Shown piece by piece: positions 47,326 through 56,039 of a stretch of 64,000 nt of DNA. Numbering within the stretch: position 1 is the first letter of the stretch; each line of letters opens with the position of its first letter. Location: positions 62,001-126,000 of the forward strand of contig JABSQZ010000013.1 of assembly GCA_013215505.1 (NCBI GenBank). Reading direction: 5' to 3'. The notes beneath the pieces are model-generated. The model saw only the letters and a program-made list of their open reading frames with translations, searched no databases and had not been told where the DNA came from. Both the position numbers and the translations under genes were made by a program. Source of the DNA: Oceanospirillaceae bacterium. Its GTDB lineage: Bacteria; Pseudomonadota; Gammaproteobacteria; Pseudomonadales; Balneatricaceae.

Positions 47326-47745
47326 TTAGCGCGATATCAATTTTTTATAGACCGCCTTAGTCGTAATAGAGGTTAATCTAGGCAGAGTTTCTAAGCGACA
47401 GCGTACCTGTTCCATTTGCTCCATCGTTTCCGCCTGGGCAAAAATTATCATATCGATATCACCGATAGCCGAATGGCACTCGCGTACTTGGGGTATTGTA
47501 GATATTAGCGGCACTAATTCTTCGCAACTACCGTGGCTAAAGTTAATATGAAAATAGGCGGCAACCCCGTTACTTGGCTGTTGTACTTCTACCCGATACC
47601 CTCGAATAATTCCCTTTCCTTCTAATTTATTAATCCGGCTGCTAATAGCCGTGCGCGACAAACCAATTTTTCGGCCAATGTCAGTGTTTGATTGCCGGGC
47701 ATTATCGGTTAAAAGGGTCACTATTTGTTGATCAAATTTGTCCAT
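47326..47745 (-). CDS. Lrp/AsnC-family transcriptional regulator
   Basis: 139 aa. The N-terminal helix-turn-helix (DKFDQQIVTLLTDNARQSNT, DIGRKIGLSRTAISSRINKL) leads to a RAM domain with GYRVEVQ and AIGDIDMIIFAQAETMEQME. Such regulators sense amino acids or their derivatives. It is divergent from the nitrilase gene, about 215 bases apart, so it likely controls it. Length normal. Confidence 0.9.
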   Translation of the reverse strand: MDKFDQQIVTLLTDNARQSNTDIGRKIGLSRTAISSRINKLEGKGIIRGYRVEVQQPSNGVAAYFHINFSHGSCEELVPLISTIPQVRECHSAIGDIDMIIFAQAETMEQMEQVRCRLETLPRLTSITTKAVYKKLISR

Positions 47746-47960
47746 GGCTTCGATGTTTTTTTACTAGAGAATAAAGAGCGACAATATCATGTTTTTGCGA
47801 CAGATCCAAAAGCCGCGATACGGTAGCAAAAGCTGCGTATCGCCATCGAATAAACACGTTTCGGATCTGCTATTAAAGGTTATTAATCGCTAATATCTGG
47901 GTTGTAGATCACAGAGTTTAAAGCTTGTGCCTAAACCTAATTAAATCAGGGGTATTAACG

Positions 47961-48731
47961 ATGAAAATTTCTTATATTGAATCACCAGAAGGCCTATCCC
48001 ATCGTGGATCCCAATGGAATACTTTGAAAGGACATATACTCTCTCAGAGCCCGGATCTATTAGTCACCAATGAAATGCCGTTCGGAAATTGGTTAGCAGC
48101 AAGCAGGGAGTTTAATGCACAAGAAGCGCAGGCGTCAGTGATTGCTAATAACCAGGGTATTGAAGCGTTACAGCAACTGGATATCCCCATTATTCTATCT
48201 TCCCGGCCCGTAGCAACGGCTGACAAGCTGGCCAATGAAGCCTTTGCCTTAGTCGATGGAGAGTATCATTTTGTCCATCAAAAGCATTACTTTCCAGAGG
48301 AGAGTGGCTTCTACGAAAGGGCATGGTTTGACACGGATATCCAAGGATTCAAGGTGATCAAAACACCGCGGATAACAGTAGGATTTATGTTGTGCACCGA
48401 GTTGATGTTCAACGAATGGGCCAGGGCCTATAAAAGACAAGGCGCACATCTTATTGCGGTGCCAAGAGCCTCCGGCCAAAGTCTTGCCAATTGGAAAACC
48501 GCCGCGGCGATGGCGGCAATTGTATCTGGCTGCTATGTGGTGAGTTCAAACCGTGTCGGTAGATATGATGCTGAGCTAACGTTCGGCGGTAAAGGGTTTG
48601 CCTTCGCACCAGACGGATCGCAAATATCCGAAACAACTTCAGCTAATCCTGTGGTTTCCTTTGAATTAGATTTTTCCTGGGTCAACGCGGCGCAGTCTAA
48701 TTATCCATGTTATGTAAAGGAAATAGACTAG
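47961..48731 (+). CDS. Carbon-nitrogen hydrolase (nitrilase superfamily)
   Basis: 256 aa. The catalytic triad is visible: Glu38 in TNEMPFGNW, Lys108 in VHQKHYF, and Cys145 in GFMLCTELMFNEWAR, followed by GAHLIAVPRASG. The length fits small amidase/nitrilase-type hydrolases rather than the 330-aa nitrilases. CAGGGG precedes ATG 47961. It lies divergent from an AsnC regulator, suggesting amide or amino-acid-derivative catabolism. Substrate unknown. Confidence 0.88.
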   Translation: MKISYIESPEGLSHRGSQWNTLKGHILSQSPDLLVTNEMPFGNWLAASREFNAQEAQASVIANNQGIEALQQLDIPIILSSRPVATADKLANEAFALVDGEYHFVHQKHYFPEESGFYERAWFDTDIQGFKVIKTPRITVGFMLCTELMFNEWARAYKRQGAHLIAVPRASGQSLANWKTAAAMAAIVSGCYVVSSNRVGRYDAELTFGGKGFAFAPDGSQISETTSANPVVSFELDFSWVNAAQSNYPCYVKEID

Positions 48732-48763
48732 TCATAAGGGTAGTGATGATATTCAGCAATGTA

Positions 48764-49660
48764 TTAATTGATTTGTTTCCAGTTTCGATATTTATCCGAA
48801 ATAAATCCGGCATGTTCATAAGCTTTGGTTAGTAAATCATCCTGTTCGCGCAGATAGACGATGTAGCTTTGTAATGCATTATAGAGTTTAGGCCTGTTTT
48901 TATTGACGATAAAAACTCTAGCATCTGCGAGTGCTACTTTATAGCCATCAACTCGACTAAATTTCCCCTGTTCCTGTAAGGAAAATAAAGTGAAATTGGC
49001 ACGTTTACGGGCTAAATTCGGCCATATTAAAGTGTAACTGGGTAATAAATGTAATGATTTAATGGGCATGCTCTGCAATGTTTTAACGTCTACTTTCCAC
49101 GAGCTGACTGTTGTAGCAATCAAAGTGTTAAGTTTATTTTCTCTAAATGCTTTTGAAACTTCTTCTAGCTGATTAGCCGAAGTAAAAATGCCAACAATAA
49201 ACTGGTCTTGTTTGATGACAGGGTCGGTAAGCAAAAAGCTGGATGTTGTGGGCTGTTCTGTCTGACTCAGCGATGCCCTAAAAATGCTGTGACCCAATAA
49301 ATCTCCATTGCCTTTTGCTAATTCTATAGTCTGTCGTTGCGGGTTTCCACCCGGAACAAATTGAATATTATCTGCAAAATTTTCCCGTTTTAGTGCATTA
49401 CAAATAATCACCAACTCAATCTGGTGTCGTGAAATATTTTTAGTTTTTTCTGAAAATAGCCTGGGACAACGATCTAGTGGCCAAAGTGACGTCTGTTGAT
49501 TAATACCTACGCGCTTAGCAAATTCGCCATGGATTATTTTCTCTTGGTGGACCAATCTTATATTGGTTTCTGACAGGGCGTATTGGGGTAAGGTAAGTAA
49601 AACTGCACTGATTAAGAGAATGAGTATTTTGATGTGTTTGAGCTTAAATAGGCTATGCAT
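48764..49660 (-). CDS. Periplasmic binding-protein-like protein
   Basis: 298 aa. A signal peptide (KIKILILLI-type core, cleavage near YALSE) is followed by a domain with NIRLVHQEKIIHGEFAKRVG and PLDRCPRLFSEKTKNISRHQ, then DLLGHSIFRA and ILVVN-like edges (ARVFIVNKNRPKLYNAL). It has the two-lobed binding-protein feel but is diverged, with two Cys in the first lobe. ATG 49660 is preferred over an upstream in-frame TTG. It is convergent with the nitrilase gene. Ligand unknown. Confidence 0.65.
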   Translation of the reverse strand: MHSLFKLKHIKILILLISAVLLTLPQYALSETNIRLVHQEKIIHGEFAKRVGINQQTSLWPLDRCPRLFSEKTKNISRHQIELVIICNALKRENFADNIQFVPGGNPQRQTIELAKGNGDLLGHSIFRASLSQTEQPTTSSFLLTDPVIKQDQFIVGIFTSANQLEEVSKAFRENKLNTLIATTVSSWKVDVKTLQSMPIKSLHLLPSYTLIWPNLARKRANFTLFSLQEQGKFSRVDGYKVALADARVFIVNKNRPKLYNALQSYIVYLREQDDLLTKAYEHAGFISDKYRNWKQIN

Positions 49661-49939
49661 ATGTATCGCCAAGACTGTGTTTTCATGCAGGATTGCTCAA
49701 TATCTATACAGGATATAGATTAAAGCGAAGCAGTAAATCACAAAGGCAACTGAATTGAAATCTATATTATTCATAGGCCTGAATATATGTGTTATCTGTC
49801 AAATACTATTTATACAAATTTGTATCTGCGGATTCAATTAGGGGAGCTTTAGGAGGCTTAAACCCAGAGTCCTCGGCTCAGGATTTAAGTTAATGGTGAT
49901 CCGTTTACTTTTAACCATTGAATCTAAGTTGACTAACCG

Positions 49940-50107
49940 TTAACACTTTATTGATTGAAGGGCAGGTGCATCACTGTGCTTAATGTGCGTGCAAGTTTGA
50001 TCCCCATAGTAGTTATCTGGGTAATTACACCGACACTTAGCCGAATGTTGTGTATTTCTATCCGGATGAATACGCTTTTCTATACTGTGATCGATTAATT
50101 TATTCAT
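49940..50107 (-). CDS. Small Cys/His-rich protein
   Basis: 55 aa with a strong ribosome site (AGGAGC 7 bases before the ATG). The sequence MNKLIDHSIEKRIHPDR is followed by a CRCNYP segment and a GDQTCTHIKH segment, and it ends IKC. It has four Cys and several His, suggesting a small zinc- or redox-binding peptide. It lies between a binding protein and oxyR on the minus strand. No family was recognised. Confidence 0.6.
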   Translation of the reverse strand: MNKLIDHSIEKRIHPDRNTQHSAKCRCNYPDNYYGDQTCTHIKHSDAPALQSIKC

Positions 50108-50214
50108 AATTTTAGCTCCTATGTTTGCTGTACTAATGATGTAGGAAGCGTAGGTAATAAGTAAATTTGATTAATCTGATCGTTGTCTTCAATTATTTCT
50201 ATGGTATTAGCCCT

Positions 50215-51102
50215 CTAAAGAGCGCCTTTGCATAGCTTGATAAGCGCTTGAATACTCGATATACGGGTGTAGTTAGGCCGGATAATAAAAGCGATACGCC
50301 GATGTGGGCTAGGCTCATTAAGGTGCACTGCCGACAAGGTCTTATTTTGCAGTGTGAGTTGCTCCAGCGCCATTTTCGGAATAAGTGTGGTGCCCATTTT
50401 CCCCAAAACCATTTGTACTAAAGTGTTCAGGCTGGTGGCGCCAAAGCCATGGTTAGCTGTTTGTTCGGGCAGTTTACAGGCCGCCAGGATGTGGTCTTTT
50501 AAACAGTGTCCCTCCTTTAATAACATCAGTCGACTGTGGGTTAACTCGTTACTGGTAATCTCTTTTTGGTTGGTGTGTCGCTCACCTTTTAGTGCCACCC
50601 AATAAAAGTCTTCCTGCCAGAATTCAAGTGCCAGCAACCCATCGCAAGGGAAGGGCATCGCCAGAATTGCACTGTCTATCTCACCACGTTTAACCAAATC
50701 GACCAGTACGTGAGATTGCTCTTCAACGATATTGAGTTGCGCTTGAGGGTAGTGCTGAGCAAGAGCTGGAAATAATTTTGGCAGTAAATAGGGCGCTATA
50801 GTAGGTATGACACCGACGGACACAGGGTAGCTCAACGGTGATTGACCCTCATTTGCAAGCTGCTCTAGTTCGCCAACTTGCAATATAATGCTGCGTGCTT
50901 TGTCCAGTATCTCTTTACCCAGTGGTGTCACCAGGACTTTTTTATTATCTCTTTCGAATATCAGTAACCCCAGTTGTTTTTCCAGTTCACTCAGGGCAGT
51001 ACTCAGCGCCGACTGACTGATATTGCAGTTCTCAGCGGCCTTTTTAAAGTGCAATGTTTTTTCAACCGCCAGCGCATAGTAAAGTTGCTTAGTCGATATC
51101 AT
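50215..51102 (-). CDS. oxyR: OxyR peroxide-sensing LysR regulator
   Basis: 295 aa. It has a LysR winged helix (MISTKQLYYALAVEKTLHFK, NISQSALSTALSELEKQLGL) and an effector domain. The two redox cysteines are conserved as Cys200 and Cys209 in KEGHCLKDHILAACKLPE, matching E. coli Cys199/Cys208 that form the disulfide on H2O2 exposure. GGAGGGA precedes ATG 51102. It is divergent from ahpC, its usual target. Confidence 0.93.
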   Translation of the reverse strand: MISTKQLYYALAVEKTLHFKKAAENCNISQSALSTALSELEKQLGLLIFERDNKKVLVTPLGKEILDKARSIILQVGELEQLANEGQSPLSYPVSVGVIPTIAPYLLPKLFPALAQHYPQAQLNIVEEQSHVLVDLVKRGEIDSAILAMPFPCDGLLALEFWQEDFYWVALKGERHTNQKEITSNELTHSRLMLLKEGHCLKDHILAACKLPEQTANHGFGATSLNTLVQMVLGKMGTTLIPKMALEQLTLQNKTLSAVHLNEPSPHRRIAFIIRPNYTRISSIQALIKLCKGAL

Positions 51103-51176
51103 ATTAAGTCCCTCCATAAACCAGATATCTCTAACAGTAATCTAAAAAATAGAACGTAACAATAGAAATAACTCAC

Positions 51177-51205
51177 TTTATTGATCGATAAGCAGGCCTT
51201 ATATT
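51177..51205 (+). promoter_or_regulatory. Candidate OxyR site and ahpC promoter
   Basis: GATAAG (51187-51192) and CTTATA (51198-51203) are spaced by five bases, like one dyad of the known OxyR consensus GATAGG-N5-CCTATC. A TTTATT/TATATT promoter with 17-base spacing overlaps it (51177-51205). Only one dyad was found, so this is tentative. Confidence 0.45.
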
Positions 51206-51253
51206 AGCTCCTGTAAACGAGACATTCATTACAAACCGAATCTGGAGGCCAAC

Positions 51254-51817
51254 ATGGCACTTATCAATACTCAAATTAAACCTTTTAATGCAACAGCTTT
51301 TAAAAACGGCGATTTCGTTGAAGTATCCGACCAGGATCTTAACGGTAAGTGGTCGATCTTTTTCTTTTACCCTGCGGATTTTACCTTTGTATGTCCGACT
51401 GAATTAGGTGACTTGGCTGATCATTACCAGGAGTTTCAAAGTCGTGGTGTCGAGATCTACTCAGTCTCCACTGATACGCACTTTGCTCACAAGGCCTGGC
51501 ACGATTCTTCAGACACTATAGGTAAAATCCAATACACCATGATCGGAGACCCTACCGGTGATATTACCCGTAATTTTGAAGTGATGCGTGAAGGTCAGGG
51601 CCTGGCGGATCGCGGAACATTTCTAATAGACCCGGATGGTGTGATTCAAGCCATGGAAATTACTGCAGAAGGTATTGGCCGTGATGCAGAAGACTTATTA
51701 CGTAAAGTTAAAGCTGCCCAATACGTTGCTGCACACCCAGGTGAAGTATGCCCTGCAGCATGGAAAGAAGGTGAAAAGACTATGGCACCGTCTCTGGATC
51801 TGGTAGGAAAAATTTAA
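51254..51817 (+). CDS. ahpC: Alkyl hydroperoxide reductase subunit C
   Basis: 187 aa typical 2-Cys peroxiredoxin. The peroxidatic Cys47 lies in [18 protein letters not shown] and the resolving Cys166 in [12 protein letters not shown]. The LSVSTD-like motif reads [15 protein letters not shown]. It reduces H2O2 and organic peroxides and is recycled by AhpF. GGAGG lies ahead of the ATG. Close behind is an internal hairpin before ahpF. Confidence 0.97.
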   Translation: MALINTQIKPFNATAFKNGDFVEVSDQDLNGKWSIFFFYPADFTFVCPTELGDLADHYQEFQSRGVEIYSVSTDTHFAHKAWHDSSDTIGKIQYTMIGDPTGDITRNFEVMREGQGLADRGTFLIDPDGVIQAMEITAEGIGRDAEDLLRKVKAAQYVAAHPGEVCPAAWKEGEKTMAPSLDLVGKI

Positions 51818-51837
51818 GGCTAAAGGTGAGATTAAGC

Positions 51838-51870
51838 AGGCTCTGATACTAAGGTTACAGAGCCTGTTTT
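51838..51870 (+). terminator. Intercistronic attenuator between ahpC and ahpF
   Basis: A perfect 9-bp stem CAGGCTCTG / CAGAGCCTG (51838-51846 with 51858-51866) is followed by TTTT. Partial termination here would make ahpC more abundant than ahpF, as the stoichiometry requires. Confidence 0.7.
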
Positions 51871-51901
51871 AAAAAAGTTGGCAAGCGATAGGAGCATACA
51901 C

Positions 51902-53515
51902 GTGTTAACAAACGATATATTAGAAGCGGTAAAAAGTTACACCCAGTCGATGAAAAACAAGGTAACTTTTGTTTTACAAAGTGGAGAGCACAGTAAACGC
52001 GCCGAATTATTAAACTTCCTATCAGGTATTGCTGAAGTAAGTAACAAGATTCAATTTACAGAGCGGGATCTGCCTGGCGTGTTACGCAGCCCGGTCAGTT
52101 TTCTTATTGAAGCGGAAGGTGTCGATACTGGAATCCGCTTTTCGGGTATTCCAAGTGGTCATGAATTTAACTCTTTTATACTGGCTATTTTGCATTCATC
52201 AGGTACTGACCTGAAGCTTGATGACAGTGTAAAAAACATCATTAGGGCGGTGAATGAAGAACTGAAATTTGAAGTATTTATCAGTTTAAGCTGTCATAAC
52301 TGCCCGGATGTCGTTCAGGCACTGAACCAGTTTGCTTTACTCAACCCCAATATTAGCGCTGAAATGATCGATGGAGGTCTGTACCCCGATCTGATAAAAC
52401 AGCGGGATATTCAGGGTGTACCTAGTGTTTATCTCAATGGTGAGTTGTTCGCTAATGGCAAGGTAGATACTGCGCAATTAATAGATAAGTTAATGCTGCG
52501 CACACCCGCTTTAGCCAAAACCAATAATACTGAGAGATTGCCGCTACAAGATGTCACCGTTATAGGCGGAGGCCCAGCCGGTGTCAGTGCGGCGATTTAC
52601 AGTGCCAGAAAAGGTTTAAAAGTGACCTTGATTGCCGATCGTATCGGCGGACAAGTGAAAGACACTATGGACATTGAAAACTTGATCTCAATGCCTAAAA
52701 CAACCGGGCCAAAACTAACAGCTGCACTAGAGTCACATCTAAACGAGTACCAGATCACCCTCAAAGAGTACTTAAAAGTGACGGATGTTGAACAGGGCGA
52801 AATTAAAGTTATTACCTTGTCTTCAGGGGAGAATATTCATAGCAAAGCCTTAATCATTGCCACAGGTGCCAAGTGGAGAGAGCTAGGCATACCCGGCGAA
52901 AAAGAAAATATCGGTAATGGTGTAGCTTATTGCCCTCACTGCGACGGCCCGTTTTTCAAAGGTAAAGATGTGGCTGTGATTGGTGGGGGAAATTCAGGTG
53001 TCGAGGCCGCGCTGGACCTGGCTGGCATCGTCAAATCAGTGACTGTGTTTGAATTTATGCCAGAGCTAAAGGCTGACCAGGTATTAGTGGATAAAGCCTA
53101 TGCCAAGGACAATATCAGTATCTACAAAAACACTGCCACTAAAGAAATTAAAGCGCAAAACGGAAAAGTTAGTGCCATTGAGTATATGGATCGTAACACC
53201 CAAGAGCTGCATAGCCTTAAGCTCGATGGTGTATTTGTGCAGATTGGTTTAGTGCCTAATAGTCATTTCCTGGCTGATGTTGTTGAACGGACAAAGTTTG
53301 GCGAGATTGTCATTAATGAAAAATGCCAAACGTCGGCAAATGGCATTTATGCCTGTGGGGATGTTACTACTGTTCCCTATAAACAAATTGTTATTTCTAT
53401 GGGCGAGGGCGCAAAAGCATCGCTGTCTTCTTTTGAGTATTTGCTCACCGAAGGGGATAGGCTTGAACAGCTGTTTGCTGAGCAAAACTTTAAAAGTAGC
53501 GCCGTAGCTTCTTAA
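51902..53515 (+). CDS. ahpF: Alkyl hydroperoxide reductase subunit F
   Basis: 537 aa flavoprotein. The N-terminal tandem thioredoxin-like domain has [15 protein letters not shown]. The C-terminal part has the FAD site [20 protein letters not shown], the NAD(P)H site [18 protein letters not shown], and the redox CPHC pair in [12 protein letters not shown]. Start GTG 51902 is preferred: AGGAG (51890-51894) is 7 bases ahead, and the fold begins like E. coli AhpF. An in-frame TTG at 51878 is less likely. It recycles AhpC with NADH. Confidence 0.96.
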   Translation: MLTNDILEAVKSYTQSMKNKVTFVLQSGEHSKRAELLNFLSGIAEVSNKIQFTERDLPGVLRSPVSFLIEAEGVDTGIRFSGIPSGHEFNSFILAILHSSGTDLKLDDSVKNIIRAVNEELKFEVFISLSCHNCPDVVQALNQFALLNPNISAEMIDGGLYPDLIKQRDIQGVPSVYLNGELFANGKVDTAQLIDKLMLRTPALAKTNNTERLPLQDVTVIGGGPAGVSAAIYSARKGLKVTLIADRIGGQVKDTMDIENLISMPKTTGPKLTAALESHLNEYQITLKEYLKVTDVEQGEIKVITLSSGENIHSKALIIATGAKWRELGIPGEKENIGNGVAYCPHCDGPFFKGKDVAVIGGGNSGVEAALDLAGIVKSVTVFEFMPELKADQVLVDKAYAKDNISIYKNTATKEIKAQNGKVSAIEYMDRNTQELHSLKLDGVFVQIGLVPNSHFLADVVERTKFGEIVINEKCQTSANGIYACGDVTTVPYKQIVISMGEGAKASLSSFEYLLTEGDRLEQLFAEQNFKSSAVAS

Positions 53516-53558
53516 AAAGTTTGAGCCATCTCTGAGCTTTTATGGGATATGAGTGTCG

Positions 53559-53590
53559 ATGCCAGGGGAGGCTATTTGCCTGGCATTTTT
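53559..53590 (+). terminator. Terminator of the ahpCF operon
   Basis: ATGCCAGG (53559-53566) pairs perfectly with CCTGGCAT (53579-53586), followed by TTTTT. Confidence 0.85.
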
Positions 53591-53796
53591 CAACACTTAT
53601 ATGATCTTTAAACTCTTGTTACAGCAATAATGGTCCGCAAAAACAGTGGGGTTTGCCGACCATTATTTTTATTGCCTAAATGTCGTGACAGCTTTGACGG
53701 TGCAGGGCATATACGTCCAATCGCATATCTGCCCTGTAACTTAACTCTACTCATTGTGTAGATTATTGTTACCCGAACGGTGGTTTAATCTTGCTA

Positions 53797-54396
53797 TCAT
53801 TGATTCATAAAAATGCTGACTACTGTACTGCAAAGTAAAAGCCCCATGACAACATTGAATAAAGTCTGATGGCGTCTATCCGCTAAAAAAGAGCGGATTA
53901 AATGCCCGAGTGCAGCCCAGCTGCTGACCCCAATAAAACAGACGGTAAAAGAAATCAGGCAAAATATAAGTAAGTATAAAGAAGTTGGAGAATTAGCGGC
54001 AACAAACAAACTGACACCCGACATAGAAACCAGCCAGGCTTTGGGATTGAGCCCCTGAGAAAGCGCCCCTTCAAGAAAACTCGGAGGTCTGTTAGTCGTC
54101 TCAGACTGATCCGACAGAGGGCTAGCGGTGGCAATTTTAAAAGACATATAAAGCAGAAAAGCAGCACCGATATATTGCAATGTGCTGATTATCTGCGGAA
54201 AGGCATTGAGCAGACCATTCAAGCCAATTCCAGCCAGAAAGACGATTAAGGTATAGGCAACGCTCGCACCCAACACATGCGGTAGAGCGCGCCTGAATCC
54301 AAAATTAGCACCGGCACCTGTGGCAATAATGTTAACCGGTCCCGGCGAAATCGCTCCGATTAATGCAAAGATAAACATCGACATAAATATGGTCAT
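53797..54396 (-). CDS. LysE/RhtB-family amino-acid exporter
   Basis: 199 aa with six membrane helices. It reads FIFALIGAISPGPVNIIATG, NFGFRRALPHVLGASVAYTL, LQYIGAAFLLYMSFKIA and LEGALSQGLNPKAWLVSMSG, signature positions of the LysE fold. GAGGA precedes the ATG. It is downstream of the DUF2000 gene on the same strand, so co-transcription is likely. Substrate unknown. Confidence 0.9.
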   Translation of the reverse strand: MTIFMSMFIFALIGAISPGPVNIIATGAGANFGFRRALPHVLGASVAYTLIVFLAGIGLNGLLNAFPQIISTLQYIGAAFLLYMSFKIATASPLSDQSETTNRPPSFLEGALSQGLNPKAWLVSMSGVSLFVAANSPTSLYLLIFCLISFTVCFIGVSSWAALGHLIRSFLADRRHQTLFNVVMGLLLCSTVVSIFMNQ

Positions 54397-54507
54397 TATT
54401 ATGGTCCTCAGGCCTGAGCCTGTTGGTTAATTGTACTTATTGCTTGAGGGTGGATAATTTGCCCTGTCCGTTTATGGCGGGACAAGATCTGGGCGTTTGA
54501 AAAGAGA

Positions 54508-54921
54508 TCAACGCAGCAATGCTAAATTTCCGCTAAATTTGTTGACCAACTTTTCATTGCCATACAGCGCAATACCTTGATATTGCAACTCATCGATTGG
54601 CGTGGATTGAAGCTTTTGGGTGTATTCTTGATAGCTGCGTGTGCTTTGTGTATAGCTGGTCAGATCTATCACCGTTAATTCAGCTTCATGCACTTTCAGC
54701 GCTTCACGCATCTCATTGAGTTTGAGACTAGTACTTTTCAATATAGGGATGGCTACGGTGGTGATGCCGTGACGGCGGATATTGAGATGATCGAGAAAGT
54801 CCTCTCCAATCAACTGTGGAAATTGCTTTCCCAAACTCAGTGACAGAACCGCTGCGGTATTGGCCATAGGACCTTGGCTTAGATTTTCATCGATAATAAT
54901 GACACATTTCATATTTAACAC
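54508..54921 (-). CDS. DUF2000 family protein
   Basis: 137 aa. KCVIIIDENLSQGPMANTAA, VLSLSLGKQFPQLIGEDFLD and HGITTVAIPIL place it in DUF2000 (PF09391). GTG 54921 is chosen: AAGGAG lies 7 bases ahead, whereas the in-frame ATG 54912 is 16 bases from it. It is followed by a LysE exporter and divergent from a LysR regulator, a common arrangement for this family. Function unknown. Confidence 0.82.
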   Translation of the reverse strand: MLNMKCVIIIDENLSQGPMANTAAVLSLSLGKQFPQLIGEDFLDHLNIRRHGITTVAIPILKSTSLKLNEMREALKVHEAELTVIDLTSYTQSTRSYQEYTQKLQSTPIDELQYQGIALYGNEKLVNKFSGNLALLR

Positions 54922-55047
54922 CGGCTAGCTCCTTAGTGGTTACAGGTTGATGACCTGTTCTTTGCAACGCTGGATTAAAGAGTAGCGCAAAGAAGAGTTA
55001 GTGATAATATGGGTTTATTGATATTAACTGTTCTATGAGGTCGATCA

Positions 55048-55962
55048 ATGATTGATGAACTACGTGCCATGGCAATTTTCGCTACCGCGGTTGAGTGTGG
55101 CTCTTTTCGGGGTGCGGCAGAAAAACTAAAGCTGAGTCCATCCGTTATCAGTCACCATATTTCCAAGTTAGAACAACAGTTAGGTACCAGTTTGCTGTAT
55201 CGCTCTACCCGCAAACTTTCTCTGACAGACAATGGCAAAAAGCTTTTCAGCTCTACACAAATGATGATTGTGGCGGCTGAAGGTGGCCTAAACGACATTG
55301 CCGCGCAGTCTTGTGAACCCAGTGGCAACTTAAGCCTGACAATACCGGCCATGTTTGCACAGTCGCAACTGATGGATGACATCGGCGCTTTTGCAAAACT
55401 TTATCCTAAGATAAAGATGTCCATCTCGGTCAGTGATCTGGCACAAGATCTGGTCCGTGACGGTATAGACCTGGCAATCCGCGTAGGTGATCTGAAAGAC
55501 AGTAATCTTAAATGTAAACGTTTATTCAATATGCCTCGAACATTAGTAGCATCGAGCGCTGTTGCAAAATTGAGAGGAGCTGTTTCACATCCACAGCAAC
55601 TGACTACTTGGGATTGGATCGCGATAAAAATGCGCCCTAACCATAAGCTGTTGACCAATAGCATGGGTGAAAAGGTACAAGTGGATTATCAGCCGCGAAT
55701 TACCCTGGATAGTATGGAGGCAGTTTGCCAACTTACCTTGGCCGGACTTGGACTGTCATCGCCACCGACTTTTATGGTGGCAAAGTATATTACAGAAGGC
55801 CTGTTAACAGAGATTCTGCCCAACTGGAAGATTGAAAGTTTGGGGGTCTATGCCGTCTGGCCAGATAACACATTTCAGAAAAGCCTGAGTCACCGGCTGG
55901 TGGAGTTTCTGGTTAAATGTGCACAGGAAACCGACTGCTCGGTTCAGTTAGCCACTGATTAA
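55048..55962 (+). CDS. LysR-family transcriptional regulator
   Basis: 304 aa. The winged helix reads MIDELRAMAIFATAVECGSF, LKLSPSVISHHISKLEQQLG and TSLLYRSTRKLSLTDNGKKL, then the effector domain. It resembles the CrgA/AaeR-like LysR group. Divergent from DUF2000/LysE with 126 bases between, which is probably its operator region. Ligand unknown. Confidence 0.92.
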   Translation: MIDELRAMAIFATAVECGSFRGAAEKLKLSPSVISHHISKLEQQLGTSLLYRSTRKLSLTDNGKKLFSSTQMMIVAAEGGLNDIAAQSCEPSGNLSLTIPAMFAQSQLMDDIGAFAKLYPKIKMSISVSDLAQDLVRDGIDLAIRVGDLKDSNLKCKRLFNMPRTLVASSAVAKLRGAVSHPQQLTTWDWIAIKMRPNHKLLTNSMGEKVQVDYQPRITLDSMEAVCQLTLAGLGLSSPPTFMVAKYITEGLLTEILPNWKIESLGVYAVWPDNTFQKSLSHRLVEFLVKCAQETDCSVQLATD

Positions 55963-56039
55963 GTCACAACAGCAGGAGCTAGAACAATCACCCATTCAGC
56001 ATTGGTAATGCAACTGTAATGTAGAAAGATAACCCGCTC

